DNA of 64,000 nucleotides from the NCBI GenBank assembly GCA_946002055.1, contig CAMFYL010000001.1:114598-178597 (forward strand), given 5' to 3'. The DNA comes from an uncultured Roseburia sp. Its GTDB lineage: Bacteria > Bacillota > Clostridia > Lachnospirales > Lachnospiraceae. The position numbers and the translations under genes were made by a program. The notes under the pieces were generated by a model that made no database searches, was not told where the DNA came from, and saw only the letters and a program-made list of their open reading frames with translations. Below, one piece after another: positions 37,419 through 46,195 of this stretch. Within the stretch, counting starts at the first letter, position 1. The number at the start of each line of letters is the position of its first letter.

Positions 37419-37829
37419 ATGGTTAGGAATGTGGTAAGAGACCCGATGTTTCTAGGACAGAAATCGGTGGATGCAACGGAAGCAGACAAGCAGGTGGTAA
37501 TTGATTTACTGGATACCCTAAGAGCAAACTCGGACCATTGTGTGGGTATGGCGGCAAATATGATTGGTGTAAAGAAGAACATCATTGTTGTTGCCGCAGG
37601 GCCATTTCAGTTTGCAATGATTAATCCTGTGATTACAAAAAAGAGTGGGGAGTTTCAGACGGAAGAAGGATGTCTTTCTCTTGATGGAGTAAGACCATGT
37701 ACCAGATATCAGGAGATTGAGGTTGATTATTTGGATCAAGACTTCAAGAAACAGCATGGAAAATACTCAGGCTTTACAGCACAGATTATTCAGCACGAAG
37801 TAGATCACTGTCATGGGATTGTGATTTGA
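37419..37829 (+). CDS. def: Peptide deformylase
   Basis: Removes the formyl group from nascent protein N-termini. The 136 residues hold all three motifs: GMAANMIG in place of the usual GLAAPQIG (about 43-50), EEGCLSLDG (about 84-92) with the metal-binding Cys, and QHEVDHCHG (about 126-134) with HExxH. The altered first motif and short length are typical of a clostridial def subgroup. The SD is AAGGAG. As no fmt lies beside it, it may be a second copy in the genome. Confidence 0.92.
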   Translation: MVRNVVRDPMFLGQKSVDATEADKQVVIDLLDTLRANSDHCVGMAANMIGVKKNIIVVAAGPFQFAMINPVITKKSGEFQTEEGCLSLDGVRPCTRYQEIEVDYLDQDFKKQHGKYSGFTAQIIQHEVDHCHGIVI

Positions 37830-37842
37830 GAGGAGATAGGGT

Positions 37843-38016
37843 ATGGAAACATGGTATTATGAAGTTGTCTCAATTGATGGAGACTATGCAAACTTAAAAA
37901 GAACAGATATTGAGTCATCAGAGTTGAAATTGGTGGCAAGAGCATTGCTGCCGGAAGAGATTTACGAAGGTTGTAAGTTAAAGTATGAGTTGATGCAGTA
38001 CAGCATAGAGGAATAG
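37843..38016 (+). CDS. Small DUF3006-like protein
   Basis: 57 residues starting METWYYEVVSIDGDYANLKR, behind AGGAGATAGG. The pattern of a short beta strand with I-D-G-D-x-A, a polar middle and L-L-P-E-x-I-x-E-G-x-x-L resembles the small beta-barrel DUF3006 family, which has no known function. It lies between def and the ArsC-like gene with short gaps on both sides, so the three are probably cotranscribed. Confidence 0.65.
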   Translation: METWYYEVVSIDGDYANLKRTDIESSELKLVARALLPEEIYEGCKLKYELMQYSIEE

Positions 38017-38026
38017 GAGTAAAGAT

Positions 38027-38368
38027 TTGAACGTTCAGATTTTTGGAACTAAAAAGTGTAATGACACCAAGAAGGCAGAGCGATTCTTCAAAGAGCGTGG
38101 TATCAAGTATCAGTTCATTGATATGAAGGAAAAGGGTATGAGCAAAGGAGAGTTTACATCTGTTGCTCAGGCCAATGGCGGTTTAGAGAATATGATTAAC
38201 TGGGATGGCAAAGATAAGGATACGCTAGCCTTAATTAAGTATATTGCCGATGAGGACAAGCTGGAAAAAGTTCTTGAGAATCCAACTGTCATCAAAACAC
38301 CGGTTGTGAGAAATGGAAAGCAGTCAACACTAGGGTACCAGCCGGAGGTTTGGAAGGGCTGGAGCTAA
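38027..38368 (+). CDS. ArsC/Spx-family thioredoxin-fold protein
   Basis: 113 residues of the ArsC/Spx/YffB family. The thioredoxin-like start VQIFGTKKCNDTKKAERFF has one Cys followed by N-D-T, so a C-x-x-C pair is absent. FIDMKEKGMSKGE, NPTVIKTPVV and the closing LGYQPEVW follow the family. Arsenate reductase activity cannot be claimed; a redox or regulatory role is equally possible. The start is TTG 38027 behind AGGAG. Confidence 0.85.
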   Translation: MNVQIFGTKKCNDTKKAERFFKERGIKYQFIDMKEKGMSKGEFTSVAQANGGLENMINWDGKDKDTLALIKYIADEDKLEKVLENPTVIKTPVVRNGKQSTLGYQPEVWKGWS

Positions 38369-38413
38369 TAGTTGTTTATCGATATGAAATTCTATGCAGA
38401 GGAGGAAGATATC

Positions 38414-39373
38414 ATGAACATTGGAATTATGGGAGCAGGTAATATTGCGAGAATGATGGCGTATACCATCAATGAAATGGAAGATGCAACTCTTTATGCT
38501 ATTGGATCTAGAACACAGGAGAAGGCAGATGCATTTGCAAAGGAATTTAACATAGGAAAAGCGTATGGAAGTTATGAGGAATTGGCGGCAGATGAAAACA
38601 TTGACCTTGTGTATATTGCATCGCCTCATTCTCACCATTTTGAACATATGAAGCTTTGCATAGCTCACGAAAGAAATGTGCTCTGCGAGAAGGCGTTTAC
38701 ATTTAACAAAAGAGAGGCGGAAGAGATTGTTGCCCTGGCAGCAGAGAAGAAGGTCTATCTTGCGGAAGCCATTTGGACTCGGTATATGCCATCAAGAAAG
38801 ATGATTAACGATGTGATTGCATCCGGTATCATCGGTGAGATTAAGACTGTGACCTGTAATTTGGCATATAACATCTCTAATGTGGAGCGTATTATTCGTC
38901 CGGAGCTGGCAGGCGGCGCACTTCTTGATGTAGGTGTGTATGGCATAAATTTTATCCTTATGCATTTGGGTAAAGATTATAGTAATATCGAGTCGTCTGT
39001 GATGATGACAGATACCGGTGTTGACGGACAGGAAAGTATTACATTTAAGTACAAGGACGGGACTATGGCAGTTACCACGCACAGTATCTATGGCCGCTCT
39101 GATCGCAAGGGTATCTTTTATGGAGAGAAGGGATACATCATTATTGATAATATCAATAATCCTCATACCATTGATGTGTATGATGGTGAGGATAATCCTC
39201 TGAAGCATCTGGATGTGCCGGAACAGATTACCGGTTATGAGTATCAGATCCGAGAGAGTATGAAAATGATTCGTCAAGGGAAACTGGAGAGCGAATCTAT
39301 GCCGCTGGCGGAATCTATTTATGTTATGGGTGTGATGGATGATGTGAGACGAGTTTGGGGAGTGAAAGTGTAG
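38414..39373 (+). CDS. Gfo/Idh/MocA family oxidoreductase
   Basis: NAD(P)-dependent dehydrogenase of 319 residues. I start it at ATG 38414, behind GAGGAGGAAG; an upstream ATG at 38372 has no SD. The Rossmann domain opens with MNIGIMGAGNIARMMA, and NVLCEKAFTFN near residue 91 corresponds to the E-K-P motif of the family. The C-terminal half is the GFO/IDH substrate domain. The sugar or inositol-type substrate is not predictable. Confidence 0.9.
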   Translation: MNIGIMGAGNIARMMAYTINEMEDATLYAIGSRTQEKADAFAKEFNIGKAYGSYEELAADENIDLVYIASPHSHHFEHMKLCIAHERNVLCEKAFTFNKREAEEIVALAAEKKVYLAEAIWTRYMPSRKMINDVIASGIIGEIKTVTCNLAYNISNVERIIRPELAGGALLDVGVYGINFILMHLGKDYSNIESSVMMTDTGVDGQESITFKYKDGTMAVTTHSIYGRSDRKGIFYGEKGYIIIDNINNPHTIDVYDGEDNPLKHLDVPEQITGYEYQIRESMKMIRQGKLESESMPLAESIYVMGVMDDVRRVWGVKV

Positions 39374-39375
39374 AA

Positions 39376-40179
39376 ATGGGGAAGGACTTTATAGATATCA
39401 TTTTGGATAATATATTTGATGATATTTGGAAGGGGAGACGCGGAGAAAAACTTACAGAGCGAGAACTTAAATTAGTGCAGTTGTTTGGACGAAAGGGCAA
39501 AGTGTTAAGAAATGTATACTTGCCCAAAGAAAATGGTGAAACATCAGAGATTGATGTACTATTTATCACACAGAAAGGAATCTTTGTGTTTGAGAGTAAG
39601 AACTATTCGGGATGGATTTTTGGGGATGAAAAAAGTCGAAGTTGGACAGCAATGCTTCCAAACAAGCAAAAGAATTCATTCTATAATCCCATTATGCAGA
39701 ATCGGACCCACATCAAATGGCTACAGTCGTATATAGGAAATGAAATTCCGCTTTTTTCTATTATTGTATTCTCTGAAAGATGTGAATTGAAGAAAATCAC
39801 GTTGCAGTCAGATGATGTCAAGGTAATAAAACGGGACAGAACATATGCAACGGTAAGAGATTATTGGGACAAAAATGCGGATGCTGTGTCTGATGAAAAA
39901 ATAGAGGAACTATATCAAAAATTAAATGGACTTACAAATGTGGATGAGGCTGTGAAAGAAGCTCATATACAAAATATTGAGAAAAAATATAAGCAGCATA
40001 AAGCAGTTGAGGCACCAAAGGAAGAGAAGAAAGAAGAAAACCCCACTGAAAAAGACATCATATGTCCAAAATGCGGAAAACAATTAGTGTTAAGAGAGGC
40101 TAAAAAGGGAGAAAATGCAGGAAAACATTTTTACGGATGTAGTGGCTTTCCGAAGTGCAGGTACATTCAGAATTTGTAG
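39376..40179 (+). CDS. NERD domain protein with topoisomerase-type zinc finger
   Basis: 267 residues. A NERD nuclease-related domain (about 20-150) shows EIDVLFITQKGIFVFESKNY, matching the D-x(n)-E-x-K core of the PD-(D/E)XK fold. A charged linker follows. The C-terminus is a zinc finger of the DNA topoisomerase I type, with CPKCGKQLVLRE and FYGCSGFPKCRY (four Cys in two pairs). Probably a DNA-binding nuclease. The start at 39376 lies just after the previous stop; an in-frame ATG at 39355 would overlap that gene. Confidence 0.85.
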   Translation: MGKDFIDIILDNIFDDIWKGRRGEKLTERELKLVQLFGRKGKVLRNVYLPKENGETSEIDVLFITQKGIFVFESKNYSGWIFGDEKSRSWTAMLPNKQKNSFYNPIMQNRTHIKWLQSYIGNEIPLFSIIVFSERCELKKITLQSDDVKVIKRDRTYATVRDYWDKNADAVSDEKIEELYQKLNGLTNVDEAVKEAHIQNIEKKYKQHKAVEAPKEEKKEENPTEKDIICPKCGKQLVLREAKKGENAGKHFYGCSGFPKCRYIQNL

Positions 40180-40188
40180 AGAGTGGGT

Positions 40189-41079
40189 ATGAGACGAAGA
40201 ATTGTAATTACAATACTAACAATAATATTTGCGTGTGCTGTTATGGCTTGCAAAGCTGACGTGGAGAATACAACTGAAAATAGCGGGACATCAACAAAAA
40301 ATGTGAAACAGGAGATTCAGACTCCGAAAGACTATACTCTTCACTATGTGGATGCCTATGGGGAATGGCGTGATACCACAATTAATGCCAGTTTAAAAAT
40401 GCATCCATATGATTTCTCGAAACTAGAAAATGATGGTCAAAATATCAGTTACGATGATGGGAAATATACAGTTAGACATGGAATAGATGTATCTCATCAT
40501 CAGGGTGCCATCGATTGGGAAAAGATTAAGGCAGATGGATATGACTTTGCCATATTAAGATGTGCATATCGGTCATATGGTCAGGCAGGAGAAATCTGTG
40601 AAGACAGAGAGTTTGCAGGTTATATTGAAGGGGCACATAAGGCGGGGATTGATGTAGGGGTATATTTTTTCTCACAGGCAATATCTGAGGAAGAGGCGGT
40701 AGAAGAAGCGGATTATGTTCTTGATTTATTGAAAGACCGGAAGATAGAATTACCTATTACATATGATCCGGAATCTATAAGAGACGATGAGGCACGAACG
40801 GATGATTTGACAGGAGAACAGGCTACGAAAAACACCATAGCATTTTGCGAGAGAATCAAAAAGGCCGGGTACGAGCCTATGGTTTATAGCAATATGGTTT
40901 GGGAGGCGGATTACCTTGATATGTCTCAGATAGAGCAGTATCCGAAATGGTATGCTGATTACGAAAAGATTCCGCAAACTCCTTATGAATTTACATTCTG
41001 GCAGTATAGTGAAAAGGGAAATGTGGATGGTATCGCTGGGCCAGTGGATCTGGATGTGTGGTTTGTGGGGAAGTTTTAA
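40189..41079 (+). CDS. GH25-family muramidase, predicted lipoprotein
   Basis: Cell-wall lysozyme of about 296 residues. A basic start and hydrophobic segment end in the lipobox V-M-A-C (Cys21), so Lgt should anchor it outside the membrane. The GH25 domain (about 95-296) has HGIDVSHHQGAIDWEKIKAD, VGVYFFSQA, YDPESIRDDE and FTFWQYSEKG, giving the acidic active-site residues. Typical for wall turnover or competition. A decayed 3' copy of this gene lies at 49.6-49.8 kb. Confidence 0.9.
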   Translation: MRRRIVITILTIIFACAVMACKADVENTTENSGTSTKNVKQEIQTPKDYTLHYVDAYGEWRDTTINASLKMHPYDFSKLENDGQNISYDDGKYTVRHGIDVSHHQGAIDWEKIKADGYDFAILRCAYRSYGQAGEICEDREFAGYIEGAHKAGIDVGVYFFSQAISEEEAVEEADYVLDLLKDRKIELPITYDPESIRDDEARTDDLTGEQATKNTIAFCERIKKAGYEPMVYSNMVWEADYLDMSQIEQYPKWYADYEKIPQTPYEFTFWQYSEKGNVDGIAGPVDLDVWFVGKF

Positions 41080-41107
41080 CCATTGGTTTATATCCAAAAC
41101 CATAAAA

Positions 41108-41136
41108 TTGTGATATTATGGTCTATACGTTATTGT
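41108..41136 (+). promoter_or_regulatory. Possible promoter of the first small HTH gene
   Basis: TTGTGA (41108-41113) and TATTGT (41131-41136) are separated by 17 nt and lie 30 nt before the ATG. Both boxes are only fair matches. Confidence 0.4.
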
Positions 41137-41165
41137 TATTTGTTGTTTCGAAAAGGAGGCGCAAG

Positions 41166-41468
41166 ATGGAAAGACCACGTTTTGACATTGTGGCCAGCGG
41201 AGAGCGAATGAAAGAGATTCGCAAGCAGAGAAATATCTCTGTAAAGCAGGTCATGGAGTACATGGGATTTGAATCAACCCAGGCCGTGTATAAGTGGGAA
41301 GCTGGAAAATGCTATCCACAGGCCGACAATTTAGTAGCCTTAGCAATTTTGTATAATGTAAGCCCGATGGAGCTTTTAGTGGAAGAGGACGTAATGTCCT
41401 CTTCTTGTTATTTATGGGAAAATGGGGATGTATTGTTAACTACCGGTTGCTTGATGTTTCGTATGTAG
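41166..41468 (+). CDS. Small XRE-type HTH protein, copy A
   Basis: 100 residues from ATG 41166, behind AAAAGGAGG. The HTH (about 10-68) reads MKEIRKQRNISVKQVMEYMG, then AVYKWEAGKCYPQADNLVAL. The pattern of Y-x-W, then P-x-x-D-N-L and a closing L-L-V is shared with the proteins at 46.2 and 63.3 kb. Past residue 75 the frame runs through a perfect hairpin, GAAGAGGAC/GTCCTCTTC, and its tail does not resemble the others, so the C-terminus may be altered by mutation. Function unknown. Confidence 0.75.
   Translation: MERPRFDIVASGERMKEIRKQRNISVKQVMEYMGFESTQAVYKWEAGKCYPQADNLVALAILYNVSPMELLVEEDVMSSSCYLWENGDVLLTTGCLMFRM
41385..41407. repeat. Perfect 9-bp hairpin in the end of HTH copy A
   Basis: GAAGAGGAC and GTCCTCTTC pair perfectly around a GTAAT loop, followed by TTGTTATTT. 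It looks like a terminator that has become part of the HTH reading frame. Unlike at copies B and C, its 3' arm does not contain an SD. Confidence 0.55.
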
Positions 41469-41569
41469 CAGGATATGATTTGTTTGTAAACGGAATACAG
41501 ACGCTGACAGCAGATGAAATGGAAGAGTCAAGAATGATTTGTAAGAAAATTTGCGTCTGGATTAATTGA
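41414..41569 (+). CDS. Possible 51-residue ORF after HTH copy A
   Basis: Begins 7 nt after the hairpin at 41385-41407 and overlaps the end of HTH copy A in another frame. It encodes MGKWGCIVNYRLLDVSYVAG and onward to TGA 41567-41569. Its place matches the small ORFs after HTH copies B and C, but it has no SD, so it may be a remnant. Confidence 0.25.
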   Translation: MGKWGCIVNYRLLDVSYVAGYDLFVNGIQTLTADEMEESRMICKKICVWIN

Positions 41570-41672
41570 AAAAAGATAGACACTTACAGCAGACAATGAA
41601 AAACAGAATTGAGTAAGATACCAAATGAGTGTCATTTATGTGTCTAGTGTTTCAAAAGAAAAGGAGGAAACT

Positions 41673-43214
41673 ATGAACAAATCAGTTCGCTTTGCAAAGA
41701 ATTATATGAATGAGTCTGCAACCGAAAATGGAGCTGCAGGATATAGGACTACAACAAAAGCACTTCTTGACATGAACTTCAAGGTTTCCTCTCTTAGAGA
41801 TAGAAGCGAAGGATATATTGTCAGAGAATTTATGAAGGCATTTCATGAATCGCCAAAGTATGCTGTGAAGTGGCTATTTTTCCTTAGAGACATTCTTGAG
41901 GGACTGGGGGAGAGAAGAACATTTCGTATTTGCCTCAAGTATCTTGCTACTTCGCAACCGAAAATTGCAAAGGCTGTTATACCATATATTCCTGTATATG
42001 GACGGTATGATGATGCACTTGTGTTATTAGATACATCACTTGCTAATGATGTTGCATCAATGTATAAGAAACAACTGGAAGAGGATTTGGAATCGATGAA
42101 GAAAGGGCAACCAGTTTCTCTTCTCGCGAAATGGCTCCCGAGTATTAATACTTCTTCTGCTAGAACAAGGAAATATGCAACCAAGATTTGTGGGTATTTT
42201 AAATTATCCCACAGGGAATATAGGCAGACTTTGTCTAAACTAAGAGCATATGGAAATGTCGTAGAGACAAAAATGTCTGCTTCAGATTGGAAGGAAATCG
42301 ATTATGGAAAAGTCCCGGCAAAGGCAAATATGAAATACGACAATGCTTTTGCCAAGCATGATTTAGAGAGGAGAAGCAAATTTCTTGAACAGGTCTTCCT
42401 CGGTGAAGATGGATTAAACGCAAGTGGAATTATGCCACATGAAATCGTTCATAGAATTGCTGGTAATAACCTTTGGGATATGAGATTAAAGGATAACCTG
42501 CTTGCTGAATTGATGTGGAAGAAGATTATGGAGGAAGGATTTGACAATGACTGGGGATTAGAGGATGCCATTGTGGTTGCGGATGGTTCCGGCAGTATGT
42601 TTTCATATGCTTCCGGAAGTGGTTCTGTTACGGCAATTGAAATCTGCAACGCCCTTGCTATATATTTTGCAGGGCAGTTAAAAGGTGTATTCCACAATAA
42701 AGCAATTACCTTTAGCGAGCATCCCCAGTTTATTGACCTTAAGGATAATACAAGTCTGAAAGATAAATTGGAAATTATGTTTGCATACAATGAAGTGGCA
42801 AATACAAATATTGAGGCTGTATTTGATTTGATTTTGGATATGGCAAAGTGCAAGTCTGTTCCAGGAGAGGAACTTCCAAAACAGGTGCTGGTGATATCTG
42901 ATATGGAGTTTGACTGTGCAACCGGATTTTGTGATTTTGACCAAGAGAAATTATTTGAAACAATTGCAAAGAAATATGAAGAAAGTGGATATATAATGCC
43001 TCGCCTAATCTTTTGGAATGTGTGTGAACGAACAGATACCATTCCAAAAGTTGAAAATGGAGAAGGGTTATGTCTTCTTTCCGGGTTTTCACAGAATGCA
43101 ATGAAGGTTGCGACTGATAAAACCAAGAAGGATCCTTATGAAGCTTTGATTTCGGTGCTGGATGCCCCGCGATATCAAGTGATTGAGGATGCAATCAGTG
43201 AATATGTGGCGTGA
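41673..43214 (+). CDS. DUF2828 protein with vWA domain (TROVE-like)
   Basis: 513 residues from ATG 41673, behind AAAGGAGG. A helical repeat region (about 15-270) with EFMKAFHESPKYAVKWLFFL resembles the TROVE/DUF2828 ring fold. A von Willebrand A domain (about 298-500) follows, with the MIDAS-type D-G-S-G-S-M near residue 304 and VLVISDMEFD near 406. Relatives of Ro60 bind small structured RNAs and take part in RNA quality control, so an RNA-binding role is plausible but not shown. No rtcB or obvious Y-like RNA is seen beside it. Confidence 0.82.
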   Translation: MNKSVRFAKNYMNESATENGAAGYRTTTKALLDMNFKVSSLRDRSEGYIVREFMKAFHESPKYAVKWLFFLRDILEGLGERRTFRICLKYLATSQPKIAKAVIPYIPVYGRYDDALVLLDTSLANDVASMYKKQLEEDLESMKKGQPVSLLAKWLPSINTSSARTRKYATKICGYFKLSHREYRQTLSKLRAYGNVVETKMSASDWKEIDYGKVPAKANMKYDNAFAKHDLERRSKFLEQVFLGEDGLNASGIMPHEIVHRIAGNNLWDMRLKDNLLAELMWKKIMEEGFDNDWGLEDAIVVADGSGSMFSYASGSGSVTAIEICNALAIYFAGQLKGVFHNKAITFSEHPQFIDLKDNTSLKDKLEIMFAYNEVANTNIEAVFDLILDMAKCKSVPGEELPKQVLVISDMEFDCATGFCDFDQEKLFETIAKKYEESGYIMPRLIFWNVCERTDTIPKVENGEGLCLLSGFSQNAMKVATDKTKKDPYEALISVLDAPRYQVIEDAISEYVA

Positions 43215-43259
43215 TGCTTCTATGACAACTGTTCCATTGTAGCATCATAATGGATATAT

Positions 43260-43289
43260 GCCATCGCAGAAATGCGGTGGCTTTTTATT
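43260..43289 (+). terminator. Intrinsic terminator after the DUF2828 gene
   Basis: GCCATCGCA (43260-43268) pairs with TGCGGTGGC (43273-43281) through a GAAA tetraloop, with one G-U wobble, and runs into TTTTTATT. Confidence 0.92.
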
Positions 43290-43484
43290 GTCAAAAAACA
43301 AAATCTAAAGAGTATGTTGTTGCTTTTCTGGAAATGGTTAGGGAAATCAAAGGTTGTGGGAGTTTAAAGTGGGATTTTTATACCGGATTGATACCAGAAA
43401 ATTAAGGATTTGGAGCTGTGACATGGTTGAAAAAGAGAATAGCATTTTGGTGGTAGAGAGTTGCTGCCGAGATGCTATTTTGTT

Positions 43485-43577
43485 TTGTTCGGAATAAAAC
43501 ACTGCATTGTTCCGAACAATATGTTGATTTTATTCGGAATAATGAATATAATATAACCAGAAGATTGTTCGGAGGTG
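43485..43577 (+). promoter_or_regulatory. Promoter with four TTRTTCSGAAYAA boxes
   Basis: In the 367-nt gap before the AAA/PD-(D/E)XK gene, related boxes occur at 43485-43497 (TTGTTCGGAATAA), 43507-43519 (TTGTTCCGAACAA, a palindrome) and 43530-43542 (TTATTCGGAATAA). A partial one at 43567-43577 covers the SD. A promoter TTGATT (43524-43529)/TATAAT (43547-43552) with a 17-nt spacer has the third box filling the spacer. The layout says repression, probably by the HTH at the N-terminus of the next protein. Confidence 0.7.
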
Positions 43578-43581
43578 TTCT

Positions 43582-45480
43582 ATGGCAAATTTTATGACCA
43601 CAAAGGAAGCATCTGATAAGTGGGATATTTCAGAACGCAGAATTAACGTGCTTTGCAAAGAGGGAAGAATTCCCGGCGCATACAAAGAGAACAAAAGGTG
43701 GGTTATTCCTGCTGATGCAGTTAAGCCGGCAGATAAGCGTCTAAAGGGGAATGCCAGTAGTTCGCTTTCCGATAAAAAAGTTGTGTCTAAGAGTGGTAAG
43801 AAGCTTCCATTGCCGATTGGAATATCTGATTATCGCAAGGCATCTAGTGAATATTATTATGTTGATAAGACTATGCTGATTCGGGACTTTATTGATGAGC
43901 GTCCGCAGGTTTCTTTGTTTACGCGTCCGCGTCGTTTTGGTAAGACATTAAACATGGATATGCTGCGTGTGTTCTTTGAAAGGTCAGAGGAAGATACCTC
44001 TGTCTACTTTCGAGATAAGAAAATCTGGGAATGCGGTAAAGAATATCAAGAGTATCAGGGCAAATATCCGGTTATTTATGTGACTTTCAAGGATGTAAAA
44101 TGCGAAGATTGGGAAAATGCATATGATCTTATTTACAAAATATTAAGAAATGAGTTTGAGAGGCACAGCGAGTTATTAGCCAGTGATAAGATAAGTACCT
44201 ATGAAAAGCAATATCTTACAAGTGTGTTAAGCGGCGAAGCTGATGAAAATGATGTGGCATGTGCATTCCTACAACTTTCCAAATTGCTTCATATACATTA
44301 TGGAGTGGCTCCAATGATAATCATCGATGAATATGACACTCCGATTCAGCAGGGACATATTCGTGGATACTACGATAAAGTAATTGATTTTATGAGAACA
44401 TTGTTTTCCGGTGGTTTGAAGGATAACCCACATTTGTCTTACGGATTTTTAACCGGAATTTTACGAGTTGCAAAGGAAAGTATTTTTAGTGGTCTTAATA
44501 ATATAAAGGTGAATTCTGTTTTGGACAATCGATATAGCGAGTATTTTGGCTTTACTTCGGAAGAAGTGCAGGAGATGGCAGAGTATTACGGAGCACAAGG
44601 GAAATACGAAGAACTTTGTGAGTGGTACGACGGATACCGTTTTGGAAAGACTGAGATATTTAATCCATGGTCTGTCATTGGATACTTTAATAACGAGTGT
44701 ATTCCACGTGCTTTTTGGCAGTCTACCGGAAGTAATGATATTATTAGTGAAGTTTTAAGTGATGCAACAATAGAAACATATGAGAAATTGGAATCATTGA
44801 TGCAAGGTAGGTCTTTTATTACACATATTGATACGGGAGTAATTTATCCGCAACTTCAGAATAATCCGTCGTCTATCTATAGCTTTTTACTTGTAACCGG
44901 ATATTTGAAAGCGGTAACCAACGACCAGCCTTTTGGTGGTGATTATATGTGCGAGGTTGCACTTCCGAATAAAGAGATCTCTTATGTGTATAGCAAAGAG
45001 ATTCTGTCTAAGTTTGAAAATGTGATTCCGCCTGCAGCAGCGACTGCTATTCAGGAAGCAATTTATACGATGGATATTCCAAAACTACAGAGTAAATTAG
45101 AGACATTTTTGCTCCAAACTATCAGCTTTCACGATGCGGCAAATGAGACCTTTTATCATGGTCTGATTTTGGGTCTCCTCGCAATGCTGGATAATCAGTA
45201 TTATATTACGTCGAATCGTGAAGCAGGAAATGGCCGTTTTGATATTCAAATGTTACCACTGAATAAAAATTTGCCGGGTATCTTGATTGAACTGAAGGCA
45301 GGAAAGGACTGCAATGAGAAACAATTGGAAGAACTTGCGGTAACTGCGCTAAAACAGATAAGCAATAGGCAGTACTATGTGGAAATGAATGCGCAGGGCA
45401 TGAAGGAGATTTTACTGTATGGCATTGCGTTCTCTGGAAAGAGTGCGAGTGTTAAAGCAGAGGTTAGAAAGGATGAATAG
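43582..45480 (+). CDS. HTH-AAA ATPase-PD-(D/E)XK nuclease-like protein
   Basis: 632 residues. An N-terminal HTH of MerR/excisionase type (about 4-55, MTTKEASDKWDISERRINVLCKEG) is joined to the AAA-ATPase-like domain of the DUF1703-linked family. Its P-loop region is FTRPRRFGKTLNMDML near residue 114 and its Walker B region MIIIDEYDTPIQ near 247. The C-terminal nuclease-like domain (about 510-620) has GRFDIQMLP and GILIELKAGKD, the D and E-x-K residues of PD-(D/E)XK. Such proteins are common in Bacteroidetes and Clostridia; their role is unknown. The HTH with matching operators is notable. Confidence 0.85.
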   Translation: MANFMTTKEASDKWDISERRINVLCKEGRIPGAYKENKRWVIPADAVKPADKRLKGNASSSLSDKKVVSKSGKKLPLPIGISDYRKASSEYYYVDKTMLIRDFIDERPQVSLFTRPRRFGKTLNMDMLRVFFERSEEDTSVYFRDKKIWECGKEYQEYQGKYPVIYVTFKDVKCEDWENAYDLIYKILRNEFERHSELLASDKISTYEKQYLTSVLSGEADENDVACAFLQLSKLLHIHYGVAPMIIIDEYDTPIQQGHIRGYYDKVIDFMRTLFSGGLKDNPHLSYGFLTGILRVAKESIFSGLNNIKVNSVLDNRYSEYFGFTSEEVQEMAEYYGAQGKYEELCEWYDGYRFGKTEIFNPWSVIGYFNNECIPRAFWQSTGSNDIISEVLSDATIETYEKLESLMQGRSFITHIDTGVIYPQLQNNPSSIYSFLLVTGYLKAVTNDQPFGGDYMCEVALPNKEISYVYSKEILSKFENVIPPAAATAIQEAIYTMDIPKLQSKLETFLLQTISFHDAANETFYHGLILGLLAMLDNQYYITSNREAGNGRFDIQMLPLNKNLPGILIELKAGKDCNEKQLEELAVTALKQISNRQYYVEMNAQGMKEILLYGIAFSGKSASVKAEVRKDE

Positions 45481-45495
45481 AAAAGGAGATTTTGT

Positions 45496-46143
45496 ATGAC
45501 GGAAACTATTATAGCAGCTATAATCGGTGCAGCGATAAGTTTAATAACAACAATGTTGACATTGAGTGTTACTGCATCTATTGAAAAAATCAAGGTGCAA
45601 GCAGAAAGACAACAAAGGAAAGAAGATGCTAAGAGGGAGAAATTAACTGACATATACACGGAGTTGGTGTCAATCATTAATTCTTATCCCAAAGAGTCAC
45701 CTAATAATGCATTAGAGACTATTGAATATCCCCCACATTATTCAATGGAATCCTTTGATTCGATTGTCGATATATTAAATTACCAGATTGATGATTATAA
45801 GCGACTTCTTGAAAATAAAAGTATTAGTACTGAGGCCAAGAATCATAATAAAACGCAAATATGGGAAAGAGAGTATGTAATAGAACAAGTGCTTAAAATC
45901 AAAGAGGATTATTGCAATGCGCGTGATGCATATAAAACTTTTTGTAAAACTAAGAAAATGGTGTTGGATTTGTATGCTGGACAAGCTGTGAAAAATAATA
46001 TTGTAGAGTTTGAGGTGCTTATTCATAATGTTTTCATTTCAGGGCATACTCTTAAGGACGTTTATGATCCCCGATATAACAAGATTGAAGTGATACGTCG
46101 AGAAATAATTGATAGTATGCGAAATGATATAGGATTATATTAA
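45496..46143 (+). CDS. Uncharacterised single-span membrane protein
   Basis: 215 residues with one N-terminal membrane helix (about 5-27, IIAAIIGAAISLITTML) followed by a charged coiled-coil-like segment (about 30-60, rich in Lys, Arg, Gln and Glu). The rest is a soluble helical region. I recognise no family. The topology resembles small membrane-tethered phage-resistance or regulatory proteins, but that is only a resemblance. The SD is AAAAGGAG, 15 nt after the AAA/PD-(D/E)XK gene, so the two may be coupled. Confidence 0.7.
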   Translation: MTETIIAAIIGAAISLITTMLTLSVTASIEKIKVQAERQQRKEDAKREKLTDIYTELVSIINSYPKESPNNALETIEYPPHYSMESFDSIVDILNYQIDDYKRLLENKSISTEAKNHNKTQIWEREYVIEQVLKIKEDYCNARDAYKTFCKTKKMVLDLYAGQAVKNNIVEFEVLIHNVFISGHTLKDVYDPRYNKIEVIRREIIDSMRNDIGLY

Positions 46144-46195
46144 AGAAAAATGAACGATGTAGAGTCTTAACAGTTTATAGAAAGGAAGGTGCCTT

